In this document: piece by piece, positions 1 through 6,577 of the stretch
How the letters are laid out: each line of letters opens with the position of its first letter
Position numbering within the stretch: the first letter of the stretch is position 1
Source: an uncultured Lachnospiraceae bacterium
Lineage (GTDB): Bacteria > Bacillota > Clostridia > Lachnospirales > Lachnospiraceae
Assembly (NCBI GenBank): GCA_905193085.1
Contig: CAJJNI010000020.1
Location: 1-18,035, forward strand
Direction: 5' to 3'
DNA: 18,035 bases
Position numbers and translations under genes: made by a program
Notes under the pieces: generated by a model
Seen by the model: only the letters and a program-made list of their open reading frames with translations
The model's database searches: none
What the model was told of the DNA's origin: nothing

Positions 1-474
1 ATAGCCTGCGATAATGCCGACAATGATGCCGCCAAGAATATCAGTCAGATAATGCATGTATAAATATAACCTTGAAAATGCTATCAACACTGCCAGAACT
101 AATGTGCATTTCCACATTTTTTTCTCTCCTGCAAAAAATAATGCGGCAACAGTTGCAAAAGAAGCTGCGGTATGCCCTGATGGAAATGAATAGTCATATG
201 GTTTTGGAATTAAAAGTGTTATCATCGTGTTTACATCGAATGGTCTTACTCTTGCAACTAAATTTTTGAGAATTACATTGCATAAAATAACATCAATTGC
301 CAATGCAATCATAACAATTACCCCACTCTTTCTTGTTTTAGGGATTATAAGAAGAATGACTGTGAGTAAAATCCATATGGCTCCTGCATTTCCAAGTTTG
401 GTTATAAAGCACATTAAATCATCTAACAGCGGTGTTCTCATATTCTGAATTAAATCAAGAATTTTTATTTCCAA
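1..474 (-). CDS. PAP2-family membrane phosphatase (partial, C-terminus beyond left edge)
   Basis: This is a type-2 phosphatidic acid phosphatase superfamily protein, probably acting on a membrane lipid pyrophosphate such as undecaprenyl diphosphate (family inference; substrate not shown). The first 158 residues are visible and all three signature blocks are intact: K70-x6-R77-P78, PSGH at 98-101, and S134-R135-x5-H141-x3-D145. Hydrophobic segments lie around residues 31-46, 51-70, 102-115 and 124-139, as expected for a multi-pass enzyme with its active site on the outer face. I chose a TTG start at 474 because an AAGAAGTGAG Shine-Dalgarno sits a few bases upstream and gives the usual N-terminus MEIKILDLIQ. 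A GTG two codons upstream is the alternative. The gene lies downstream of the EamA permease on the same strand with an 87-bp gap. Only the C-terminus is missing. Confidence 0.85.
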   Translation of the reverse strand, partial: MEIKILDLIQNMRTPLLDDLMCFITKLGNAGAIWILLTVILLIIPKTRKSGVIVMIALAIDVILCNVILKNLVARVRPFDVNTMITLLIPKPYDYSFPSGHTAASFATVAALFFAGEKKMWKCTLVLAVLIAFSRLYLYMHYLTDILGGIIVGIIAGY

Positions 475-561
475 TATTCTCACTTCTTTCTTTAAACTTT
501 TACATGTCCACAACTAACACAACACCTATAACACAGGCTATAATATTGAATTTCTAAATTT

Positions 562-1425
562 TTATAACATTGCAAGCAATATTGTTCCGGCAATAATACA
601 TAAAAGCCCGATTGCTGCTTTTTTTGTGAGTTTTTCGTGGAAAACAATCCATGAAAAAGCAATTGTAATAAGTATGCTTAATTTATCTATTGGCACAACG
701 ACACTTGCCGGACCACCCTGCAGCGCTCTGTAATAACAAAGCCATGATGCTCCCGTTGCAAAACCTGATAAAACAATGAACAGCAGTTCTTTTTTTACAA
801 TACCTTTTATCTGGGAACTTTTCCCTTTAACAAAAACCATCAGCCATGCCATTAAAAGCACTACCGTTGTCCTTATTGCAGTTCCAAGATTTGACTCTAT
901 GCCTTCGATACCTATTTTTCCTAAAATTGCAGTAAGACTTGCAAACACTGCTGACAATACTGCATAAATCATCCAGTCTTTTCTGTCTGAACTCTTCTGC
1001 TCTGTTTCTTTTTTAGTAATCATAAGCATTGTTCCTGCGCCAATTAAAAATACTGATATAACTTTTCCATAACTTAATCCTTCTCCTAAGAATATAAGAG
1101 CCAGAAAAATTGTCAGAACCGTACTTGACTTATCTATTGGCACAACTTTGTTAATATCTCCTTTTTGAAGAGAATGGAAATAGCAAAGCCATGATGCTCC
1201 GGTTGCAAAACCTGATAAAATTAAAAATATAAGTGTTTTTGTGCTTATTGTTGAAATTGTACCTGCACTTCCCGTAATCAATACCATAATCCATGAAAAT
1301 ACGAGTACGACAACTGTTCTAATCGCAGTTGCAACATCTGAATCTGTTTTTTTGATTCCACATTTTGCAAGAATTGCGGTAATTCCTGCGAAAAATGAGG
1401 AACCTATTGCATAAACCATCCACAT
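562..1425 (-). CDS. EamA/DMT-superfamily permease
   Basis: This 287-aa integral membrane protein has two EamA repeats, about ten hydrophobic helices, and belongs to the drug/metabolite transporter superfamily. The substrate is unknown. Each half carries the same signature: the block SGFATGASWLCY occurs identically in both, each followed by VVPIDK, and each half also has an ATAIRT/GTAIRT helix. The repeats are nearly identical even in DNA at a constant 447-bp offset (see findings). The start is ATG at 1425, which has an AGGAG 9 nt upstream. A TTG at 1455 would extend the frame by 10 codons but lacks a ribosome binding site. The gene follows the GNAT acetyltransferase by 35 bp and is probably co-transcribed with it. 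Such pairs often suggest export or detoxification, but nothing here identifies the compound. Confidence 0.9.
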   Translation of the reverse strand: MWMVYAIGSSFFAGITAILAKCGIKKTDSDVATAIRTVVVLVFSWIMVLITGSAGTISTISTKTLIFLILSGFATGASWLCYFHSLQKGDINKVVPIDKSSTVLTIFLALIFLGEGLSYGKVISVFLIGAGTMLMITKKETEQKSSDRKDWMIYAVLSAVFASLTAILGKIGIEGIESNLGTAIRTTVVLLMAWLMVFVKGKSSQIKGIVKKELLFIVLSGFATGASWLCYYRALQGGPASVVVPIDKLSILITIAFSWIVFHEKLTKKAAIGLLCIIAGTILLAML

Positions 1426-1460
1426 AGCTTTTTTCTCCTGATTTAAATTATACAACTTTG

Positions 1461-2015
1461 TTAATTGATTTTTACAGGCAATGGATTATTTGTATGTTCT
1501 CCAATAATTTTTTCCATCCACAACATATTATACCACCTGCCAAATTTATTAGCACATTTATGATATTCACCTGCAAGTTTAAATCCAACATGTTCATGAA
1601 ACTGCACACTGTTTTTAGTTAAATATTCATCTTCCTGCTCCGGATATGCAATGCATGCATACATATTTGTTATGTTAAGTTTTTTCAGTCTTTTTTCAAG
1701 CTCATCATACAAGGCTTTTCCGATTCCACATTTCTTTCTTGACTTATCAACATACACTGTTGTCTCAACAGACCAGTCATAAGCGGCACGCTCTTTAAAA
1801 GCTGCTGCATAAGCATATCCTGCAATATTACCGTCAATTACTGCAACAATGTATGGATATTTTTTTATTGTAGCGGCTATTCTGTTTTTAAACTCATCTA
1901 TTGATGGGACTACATATTCAAATGTAATTGCTGTATCTGTAACATACGGTGCATATATTTTTAAAATATCTTCTGCGTCATCAACTGTTGCAGTTCTTAT
2001 TTCAATTTTTTGCAT
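1461..2015 (-). CDS. GNAT N-acetyltransferase, phosphinothricin acetyltransferase-like
   Basis: This 184-aa protein is a GNAT-fold acetyltransferase that transfers acetyl from acetyl-CoA to an amine. Overall layout matches the Pat/YwnH branch: N-terminal IRTATVDDAEDILKIYAPYV, then beta-4 ETTVYVD leading into the acetyl-CoA pyrophosphate loop R93-K-K-C-G97-I-G99-K, and a C-terminal HEHVGFKLAGEYHKCANKFGRW block. The family acts on phosphinothricin, methionine sulfoximine or related amino-acid analogues, but annotation transfer at this distance is unsafe and the true substrate is unknown. ATG at 2015 is preceded by AGGAGTGA with good spacing. It is the first gene of a short leftward unit with the EamA permease, behind a plausible promoter at 2061-2089. 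Confidence 0.88.
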   Translation of the reverse strand: MQKIEIRTATVDDAEDILKIYAPYVTDTAITFEYVVPSIDEFKNRIAATIKKYPYIVAVIDGNIAGYAYAAAFKERAAYDWSVETTVYVDKSRKKCGIGKALYDELEKRLKKLNITNMYACIAYPEQEDEYLTKNSVQFHEHVGFKLAGEYHKCANKFGRWYNMLWMEKIIGEHTNNPLPVKIN

Positions 2016-2060
2016 AAAATCACTCCTGACTTTACATTTTGCCTCAAACCTCTCACTGCA

Positions 2061-2089
2061 ATAATAACACAGTTATATTTATTTTTAAA
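2061..2089 (-). promoter_or_regulatory. Candidate sigma-A promoter for the acetyltransferase/permease unit
   Basis: Reading the minus strand, TTTAAA (2084-2089) and TATTAT (2061-2066) are separated by exactly 17 nt, about 45 bp upstream of the acetyltransferase start. The -35 element is weak, so activation or a different promoter is possible. Confidence 0.4.
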
Positions 2090-2111
2090 TATCTATTAAC
2101 AGATAGATATT
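2088..2111. promoter_or_regulatory. 9-bp palindrome abutting the -35 element (candidate operator)
   Basis: AATATCTAT (2088-2096) and ATAGATATT (2103-2111) are perfect inverted arms around a 6-bp centre. The element overlaps the last bases of the candidate -35 of the leftward promoter, the position expected for a dimeric regulator. The sequence is AT-rich, so chance occurrence is possible. The regulator is unknown. Confidence 0.35.
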
Positions 2112-2123
2112 ATCGGAGCAGTT

Positions 2124-2169
2124 AAAAAAAGCGGTTTCTCTTTTATTATAACATCAGATTTACCGCTTT
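2124..2169 (-). terminator. Weak terminator-like hairpin in the 2016-2329 gap
   Basis: AAAGCGGT (2128-2135) pairs with ACCGCTTT (2162-2169) around a 26-nt AT-rich loop. On the minus strand the stem runs into a seven-U tract (2130-2124), part of which is in the stem. It would stop leftward read-through, for example antisense to the YkvA gene, before the acetyltransferase promoter. The long loop makes it a weak call. Confidence 0.35.
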
Positions 2170-2174
2170 ATTAT

Positions 2175-2203
2175 TTGAATGTCTTTTTCCCTTATGTTAT
2201 ACT
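2175..2203 (+). promoter_or_regulatory. Candidate sigma-A promoter (extended -10) for the ykvA-like gene
   Basis: TTGAAT (2175-2180), a 17-nt spacer and TATACT (2198-2203) preceded by TG give a good extended -10 promoter. It predicts a leader of about 120 nt before the gene at 2330. I recognise no known riboswitch in that leader. A second TGTTATACT at 2301-2309 could be a nearer, -35-less extended -10 promoter. Confidence 0.5.
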
Positions 2204-2329
2204 TATATTGTTTAAATTGATTTTTTCGGGCTACTATGAGAATTTTTTATGTGTTCTATCGGTAAAACAGCCAGGTGATATGGTGTAGTTAATTTAAAAT
2301 TGTTATACTAATTTACGGAGGAAATTTTT

Positions 2330-2698
2330 ATGAATCTTAAAGAACGCGCAAAGAAATTAAAAGAAGAAATTCCGGCTGTATTTTTATCACTCAAAGACAG
2401 GGAAACTCCATTGATAGCTAAAATACTTGCCGGAATTACTGTAGGTTATGCGTTATCTCCAATAGACCTTATACCTGATTTTATACCAGTTCTGGGATAT
2501 TTAGATGATATAATTTTACTGCCGGCATTTATTGCATTAACAGTAAAATTTATTCCCCCTGCAGTCTTTGAAAAAAATCTTATTTCTGCAGAGGGAATGT
2601 GGAGAGATGGCAAACCAAAATCATGGTATTATGCCATTCCAATTATTTTAATCTGGATTTTAATTATATGGCTTATAGTTAAGGCAATCTGGTTCTGA
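2330..2698 (+). CDS. YkvA/DUF1232 family membrane protein
   Basis: This 122-aa protein matches the DUF1232 (YkvA) family, whose molecular function is unknown. The diagnostic core is visible at about residues 39-60: GYALSPIDLIPDFIPVLGYL followed by DDI. The N-terminus (about 1-30) is charged and basic. The core is followed by a hydrophobic stretch ALTVKFIPPAVF, and a strongly hydrophobic C-terminal helix (about 100-120) probably anchors the protein in the membrane. ATG at 2330 has GGAGG 8-9 nt upstream. It stands alone on the plus strand, ends 2 bp from the stop codon of the convergent DUF1858 gene, and appears to be transcribed from its own promoter(s). Confidence 0.9.
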   Translation: MNLKERAKKLKEEIPAVFLSLKDRETPLIAKILAGITVGYALSPIDLIPDFIPVLGYLDDIILLPAFIALTVKFIPPAVFEKNLISAEGMWRDGKPKSWYYAIPIILIWILIIWLIVKAIWF

Positions 2699-2700
2699 TT

Positions 2701-2904
2701 TTATATCTGGTCCATAAAGCCGCGCAAATCTTCTATCAAATCGTCAACATCTAAGCCATGAACAACTGCTGCCTGTCCTAAAGTCTCTCTCTGGGACGAT
2801 GGGCATCCCAGGCAGTGCATTCCAATCCCTGTAAGCACTCCTGCAATTTCAGGACATACCTGTAACAATTCACCTATTGTTGTATTTTCTGTTAATCTGA
2901 ACAT
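2701..2904 (-). CDS. DUF1858 small Cys-containing protein
   Basis: This 67-aa protein is a stand-alone DUF1858 domain, the small helical domain found alone or at the N-terminus of hybrid-cluster and ScdA/YtfE-type redox proteins. The diagnostic core is MHCLGC at about residues 29-34, with two cysteines spaced C-x2-C, followed by ETLGQAA..HGLDVDDL. It is inferred to take part in metal, Fe-S or redox chemistry, but the exact role of single-domain versions is not established. ATG at 2904 is preceded by AAGGT. It is the last gene of the leftward train, 43 bp after the EIIC-EAL gene. No terminator fits in the 2 bp before the convergent ykvA-like gene, so transcripts must overlap there. Confidence 0.88.
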   Translation of the reverse strand: MFRLTENTTIGELLQVCPEIAGVLTGIGMHCLGCPSSQRETLGQAAVVHGLDVDDLIEDLRGFMDQI

Positions 2905-2947
2905 TTTTCTACCTTCTTCGCATTTTTTCTACAATTTACTACTAATT

Positions 2948-5053
2948 TCAACAATGAGCTTTCATCCATTCTATAAGCTCATCAAGCTTGATTGGTTTAC
3001 TATAATAATATCCCTGAAAAGCATCTACACCATACTCTTTTAATTTCTCCATCTGTTCTTTTGTCTCAACATATTCTGCGATAGTCTTAAAGTTTAACGA
3101 CCTGCCAAGATAAACTATAGATTTTATTATATCACCATTTATATCATTGTCTATTATATCTTTTGTGAGTGAGCCATCTAATTTAACTATTTCAAAATGG
3201 TTTGTCTGGAGATATAAGAGTGATGTATGTCCCATTCCAAAATCATCAATTAAAAATTTATGACCCTTCTTCTTTAAATTTTCAAGCTTATTTGAAATAT
3301 CTATTGAAGACGAAAGAGCGTCCTGCTCGGTTATTTCAAGCCATAATTTATCACGATTTATATGATATTTTTCAATGCATTTTGTAATATTATCTTCAAA
3401 ATCATCCCACATAAGCGATTCATTTGTTATGTTAACTGAAATTTTAAACGGTTCTTTTATCTGTTTATCTATGTCTGATATTGCATTTGATGCAGCATCA
3501 AAAAGATACTTTTCCAGCTCACTTAGCATATCCATTTCTTTTGCAAGACAAATAATCAATGGAGGATACACAAAACCAACTATAGGATGAACCCATCTTA
3601 TTAAAGCCTCTGCACCGATACATTTCTCATTACAATTTACCTGAGGCTGAAATACAAGAAATAATTTTTTCTTTTCAATTGCAGATTTCAAATCATATGC
3701 CATTCTTCTTGCAACTCCACCAAGAATATCGTCACGTGCTGTCAGAACAGTAATCTTATTTGTATCTTCTTCCGCCTGTAACTCTTTAACAAGCATCTGA
3801 ACCTGTTTTTTCATCTGCATGTCACTGTGTTCTTCAAAAAGACGCACATATGGAATATAAATCAAAACATCAATAATAAGACATACTAACTGTAAAATAC
3901 TTCCTCTTATTGAACCGGTTGCCTGATAACCGCTGAGAAATATTGGCGATGTCCATTCAACTTTCTGTATTACATGCGGAACAAGTCCTGAGTATATCGC
4001 ACCATAAGAAATAATAAAATTAACAACCGGCGCAATAACAAATGGAATAAAGAAAATAGGATTAAATATTATTGGTAATCCGAAAATTATAAGCTCACTT
4101 ATATTAAATATTACAGTCGGGAAAGCCATTTTTGCAATATTCTTAATTGCCCTTTTTCTTGAGAACAATATTATTGCTATTACAAGACCAAGCACAGCTC
4201 CACAACCACCAAGTATTGTAAAAACATCCTGAAAAGTTTTATTATATATCTCCGTTGAACATATTGCTGAATATTTCTGCTGCATTGTAGAATCAAGTAT
4301 ATTACTTCCATGAAGTCCAAAAAACCACATAATATGTATCAGAAGTAAAATAACAATTCCTTCAATAATTCCACTGTCCAATATATTTAAAAATTTCTTT
4401 ATTACAATTTCAAGGCCCTGTTGTATACTATTAACATTAAAAATCACTTTAAACAACTGGTCAGCAAAAGCAAATGTCACTACTACAATTATAGCAGGTA
4501 CTATACTGCTTATAGCATTATAATATATTCCATCAACATCGGTTTCCGGACGCTTTAACTGAAAAATCTTTAATTTTTTAATTTTAAAATACATGAAACT
4601 TCCTAAAAGAGCTATGAAAATAGCCATAAAAGTATTTGCCGTTCCAAGCTGTTGTACTGAAAAATTGTCAAACTGAACACCTATATATCCCATAAATGTT
4701 ATAAGATTTATTATGCTTACAATAAAGCAGTCACTTATAACTTCTCGCTCAAGCTTATTGTTATGATTAATCATCGTATAACTTACACTTGTAGCTACAG
4801 TCATCGGCACAGAAAATACTTTGAATGTACCTGCATAAATAAATTCAAGTACTTCCAGTAATTTACCATTTAAAATTCCAGGCAGAATATTCTGATATGC
4901 CGCTATTGGAAGGCTCATTAACATCAATGAAATAGAACCTGACAATATAAGAGGAATCATCATTATAAGTCCCTGCCTGACTGCCATAAATACTGTAGTG
5001 TTTTCAAAAAAATTGCTTATGGTAAAGAGTTTTTCTTTAAATCTTTCTCTCAT
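2948..5053 (-). CDS. PTS EIIC-like membrane domain fused to EAL c-di-GMP phosphodiesterase
   Basis: This 701-aa fusion has an N-terminal multi-pass region (about 1-420) resembling the EIIC permease of the lactose/cellobiose PTS family. It is followed by a linker and a C-terminal EAL domain (about 455-701) that hydrolyses c-di-GMP. The EAL catalytic set looks complete: E in GAEALIRW (about 482), N in SVNIT (about 541), E in LWLEITE (about 573), the DD of IDDFGMG (about 603-604), K in VKLDG (about 624), E in IAEYVET (about 660) and Q in AFQGYYYSKPI (about 680). No EIIB, EIIA or GGDEF domain is present, so the membrane part may sense rather than transport a sugar. ATG at 5053 has GGAGG seven bases upstream; a GTG six codons earlier is less likely because that ribosome binding site would lie inside the coding region. 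It lies 41 bp after folA. Confidence 0.9.
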   Translation of the reverse strand: MRERFKEKLFTISNFFENTTVFMAVRQGLIMMIPLILSGSISLMLMSLPIAAYQNILPGILNGKLLEVLEFIYAGTFKVFSVPMTVATSVSYTMINHNNKLEREVISDCFIVSIINLITFMGYIGVQFDNFSVQQLGTANTFMAIFIALLGSFMYFKIKKLKIFQLKRPETDVDGIYYNAISSIVPAIIVVVTFAFADQLFKVIFNVNSIQQGLEIVIKKFLNILDSGIIEGIVILLLIHIMWFFGLHGSNILDSTMQQKYSAICSTEIYNKTFQDVFTILGGCGAVLGLVIAIILFSRKRAIKNIAKMAFPTVIFNISELIIFGLPIIFNPIFFIPFVIAPVVNFIISYGAIYSGLVPHVIQKVEWTSPIFLSGYQATGSIRGSILQLVCLIIDVLIYIPYVRLFEEHSDMQMKKQVQMLVKELQAEEDTNKITVLTARDDILGGVARRMAYDLKSAIEKKKLFLVFQPQVNCNEKCIGAEALIRWVHPIVGFVYPPLIICLAKEMDMLSELEKYLFDAASNAISDIDKQIKEPFKISVNITNESLMWDDFEDNITKCIEKYHINRDKLWLEITEQDALSSSIDISNKLENLKKKGHKFLIDDFGMGHTSLLYLQTNHFEIVKLDGSLTKDIIDNDINGDIIKSIVYLGRSLNFKTIAEYVETKEQMEKLKEYGVDAFQGYYYSKPIKLDELIEWMKAHC

Positions 5054-5094
5054 TTTCACCCTCCAATACACAGGAACAAGTTTTAATTTTCATA

Positions 5095-5601
5095 TTATTT
5101 TACTCTTCTATATTTAAGGAAAGTGTATTCTATATCAAAATATGTCTGTTCTTCACTCTGCTCTACAAGCTGCCATTCTTTACTCTCATCTAAATCGGGG
5201 AAATACGCATCAGCTTCGTACTGATGATATATTTTTGTTATATAAGCCTGATTGCAGTATTTTTCCATCTGCTTATATATGCTTTCCCCACCAATAACAA
5301 ACACATCATCAGATGTATAACCCTGACAAGATAACTCTTGTATTTTTTTTAAAACTTCTTCCACAGAATTAACTACAATTGCATTTTTTATTTTTAAATC
5401 TTTGTTTTTTGAAAGAACAATATTTATACGGTTCATCAAAGGATTTCCATTTTGAAATGTCTCCATGGTTTTTCTTCCGGTAACAACTATTTTATTTAAT
5501 GTAAGTTCACGGAATAATTTCATGTCACTTGGAATGCTGACAAGTAATTGACCATCTTTTCCTATTGCCCAATTTTTATCTACTGCTCCGATAAGATTCA
5601 T
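5095..5601 (-). CDS. folA: Dihydrofolate reductase
   Basis: This 168-aa protein has the full length of bacterial DHFR, which makes tetrahydrofolate from dihydrofolate with NADPH in the cytoplasm. Visible elements are the N-terminal strand MNLIGAVDKNWAIGKDGQLL, the catalytic acid D26 in IPSDM (equivalent to Asp27 of E. coli), VVTGRKTMETF (NADPH site), NIVLSKN, and VFVIGGESIYKQM. The residue matching E. coli Trp22 is Val21 (LLVSIP instead of LPW.IP), a substitution I associate with clostridial chromosomal enzymes. ATG at 5601 has GGGAGG upstream. No thymidylate synthase is adjacent in the window. It sits 20 bp behind the DegV gene, so it is probably co-transcribed. Confidence 0.95.
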   Translation of the reverse strand: MNLIGAVDKNWAIGKDGQLLVSIPSDMKLFRELTLNKIVVTGRKTMETFQNGNPLMNRINIVLSKNKDLKIKNAIVVNSVEEVLKKIQELSCQGYTSDDVFVIGGESIYKQMEKYCNQAYITKIYHQYEADAYFPDLDESKEWQLVEQSEEQTYFDIEYTFLKYRRVK

Positions 5602-5621
5602 TGCTATGCCTCCCGGTTATT

Positions 5622-6479
5622 TTAAATATTTTTTGAACATGCAAGCGCTAAAGCACCTGGTCCTATATGACATGATACGCTAAGAGACAAATGATCAATA
5701 TAAATATCATGATTTGGAAATACAGCATTAACCTCATCTCGAAAAGCCTCTGCTGCCTCTAAGTTATTTGTGTGAGCAATTGCTAAGCGCACATCATCAG
5801 GGTTTCCTCCAAACCTTGTTTCTATATCTTTAGAAACTGCGTCAATCATGAGGGTTTTTGCCTGGCTGATTGTTCTTGCCTTAGCAAACTGGTCTAACTT
5901 TTCCCCCTGAATCTGTAAAACAGGTTTAATTCTTAATATTGTACCTAATGCTGCTGCAGCAGGAGTTATACGTCCGCCCTTTTTTAAATATTTTAATGTA
6001 TCAAGCATTATATAAATACTTGATTCGAACTTTACATTTTCTAAATGTTCTCTTATTTCTTTAGCACTTTTTCCTGCATTTGCAAGCTTAAGCGCATCTA
6101 TAACTGAATGTCTCTGTGTGACAGATATTCTCTGGTTATTTACTACTTCTACACATTCATAATCTTCCGCCAGCATTTTTGCTGTGGAATATGAACTGCT
6201 AAGTCCGCTTGACATTGGAATATAGACAATTTCATCATATTCTTTGAGTAATTTGTCCCACTCGTCCATAACACTCTGCATGGAAGGCTGTGAAGTAGAT
6301 ACTTCAGCACTGTCTGAAGTAAGCAACTCATAAAATTTTTCCTGTGTTAAATTAATTCCTTCAAAAAATTCTTCATTATTTATCATAAAAGGCATTGGAA
6401 TCACATATACACCAAGATTCTGTGCCTGTTCTTTCGTAAGACCACTGTTACTGTCTGTAAGTATTGCTACTTTGATCAA
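5622..6479 (-). CDS. DegV-family fatty-acid-binding protein
   Basis: This 285-aa protein is a full-length DegV (FakB-like) protein. The family binds a single fatty acid and, in species with a FakA kinase, presents it for phosphorylation. Visible family features are the N-terminal VAILTDSNSGLT, the T-S-Q-P-S block near residues 62-66 (VSTSQPSM), the YIPMSSGLSSSYSTA loop, YIMLDTLKYLKKGGRIT, the RIKPVLQIQGEKL strand and the C-terminal HIGPGALAL. The start is TTG at 6479, supported by GGAGG eight bases upstream; no ATG lies nearby in frame. It may be transcribed with folA. A 98-bp gap containing a hairpin separates it from the upstream BKACE gene. No fakA is visible, so the partner is unknown. 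Confidence 0.93.
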   Translation of the reverse strand: MIKVAILTDSNSGLTKEQAQNLGVYVIPMPFMINNEEFFEGINLTQEKFYELLTSDSAEVSTSQPSMQSVMDEWDKLLKEYDEIVYIPMSSGLSSSYSTAKMLAEDYECVEVVNNQRISVTQRHSVIDALKLANAGKSAKEIREHLENVKFESSIYIMLDTLKYLKKGGRITPAAAALGTILRIKPVLQIQGEKLDQFAKARTISQAKTLMIDAVSKDIETRFGGNPDDVRLAIAHTNNLEAAEAFRDEVNAVFPNHDIYIDHLSLSVSCHIGPGALALACSKNI

Positions 6480-6515
6480 TAGTATTCCCTCCAGATTTTT
6501 TTATTAATACATAAT

Positions 6516-6550
6516 ATGTGACTCCCATCTTTTTTTGATGGAAGCCACAT
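6516..6550 (-). terminator. Imperfect hairpin between BKACE and degV genes
   Basis: ATGTG (6516-6520) pairs with CACAT (6546-6550), and CTCCCATC (6522-6529) pairs with GATGGAAG (6537-6544) with one internal mismatch, around a seven-base T/A loop. It follows the BKACE stop codon in the leftward direction. There is no good U tract after the stem, so it could be an inefficient terminator or an mRNA 3'-end stabiliser marking the end of the sugar-acid section. Confidence 0.4.
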
Positions 6551-6577
6551 TAAACAGATACCGGTAATTGTTTAAAA

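Noticed and set aside
72..448. Plus-strand reading frames at 72-269 and 227-448
   Set aside because: They run opposite a strongly supported PAP2 gene with all its catalytic motifs, and no convincing ribosome binding site precedes them.
1426..1455. Upstream TTG start of the EamA permease
   Set aside because: The extension adds a polar 10-residue N-terminus and lacks a ribosome binding site, while the ATG at 1425 has a clear AGGAG.
1461..2015. Calling the GNAT gene a herbicide or antibiotic resistance determinant
   Set aside because: The phosphinothricin-acetyltransferase label covers many unrelated substrates. Only the fold and acetyl-CoA site are supported.
2699..2700. A terminator between the convergent ykvA-like and DUF1858 genes
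   Set aside because: There are only two bases between the stop codons, and no hairpin with a U tract is seen near either 3' end.
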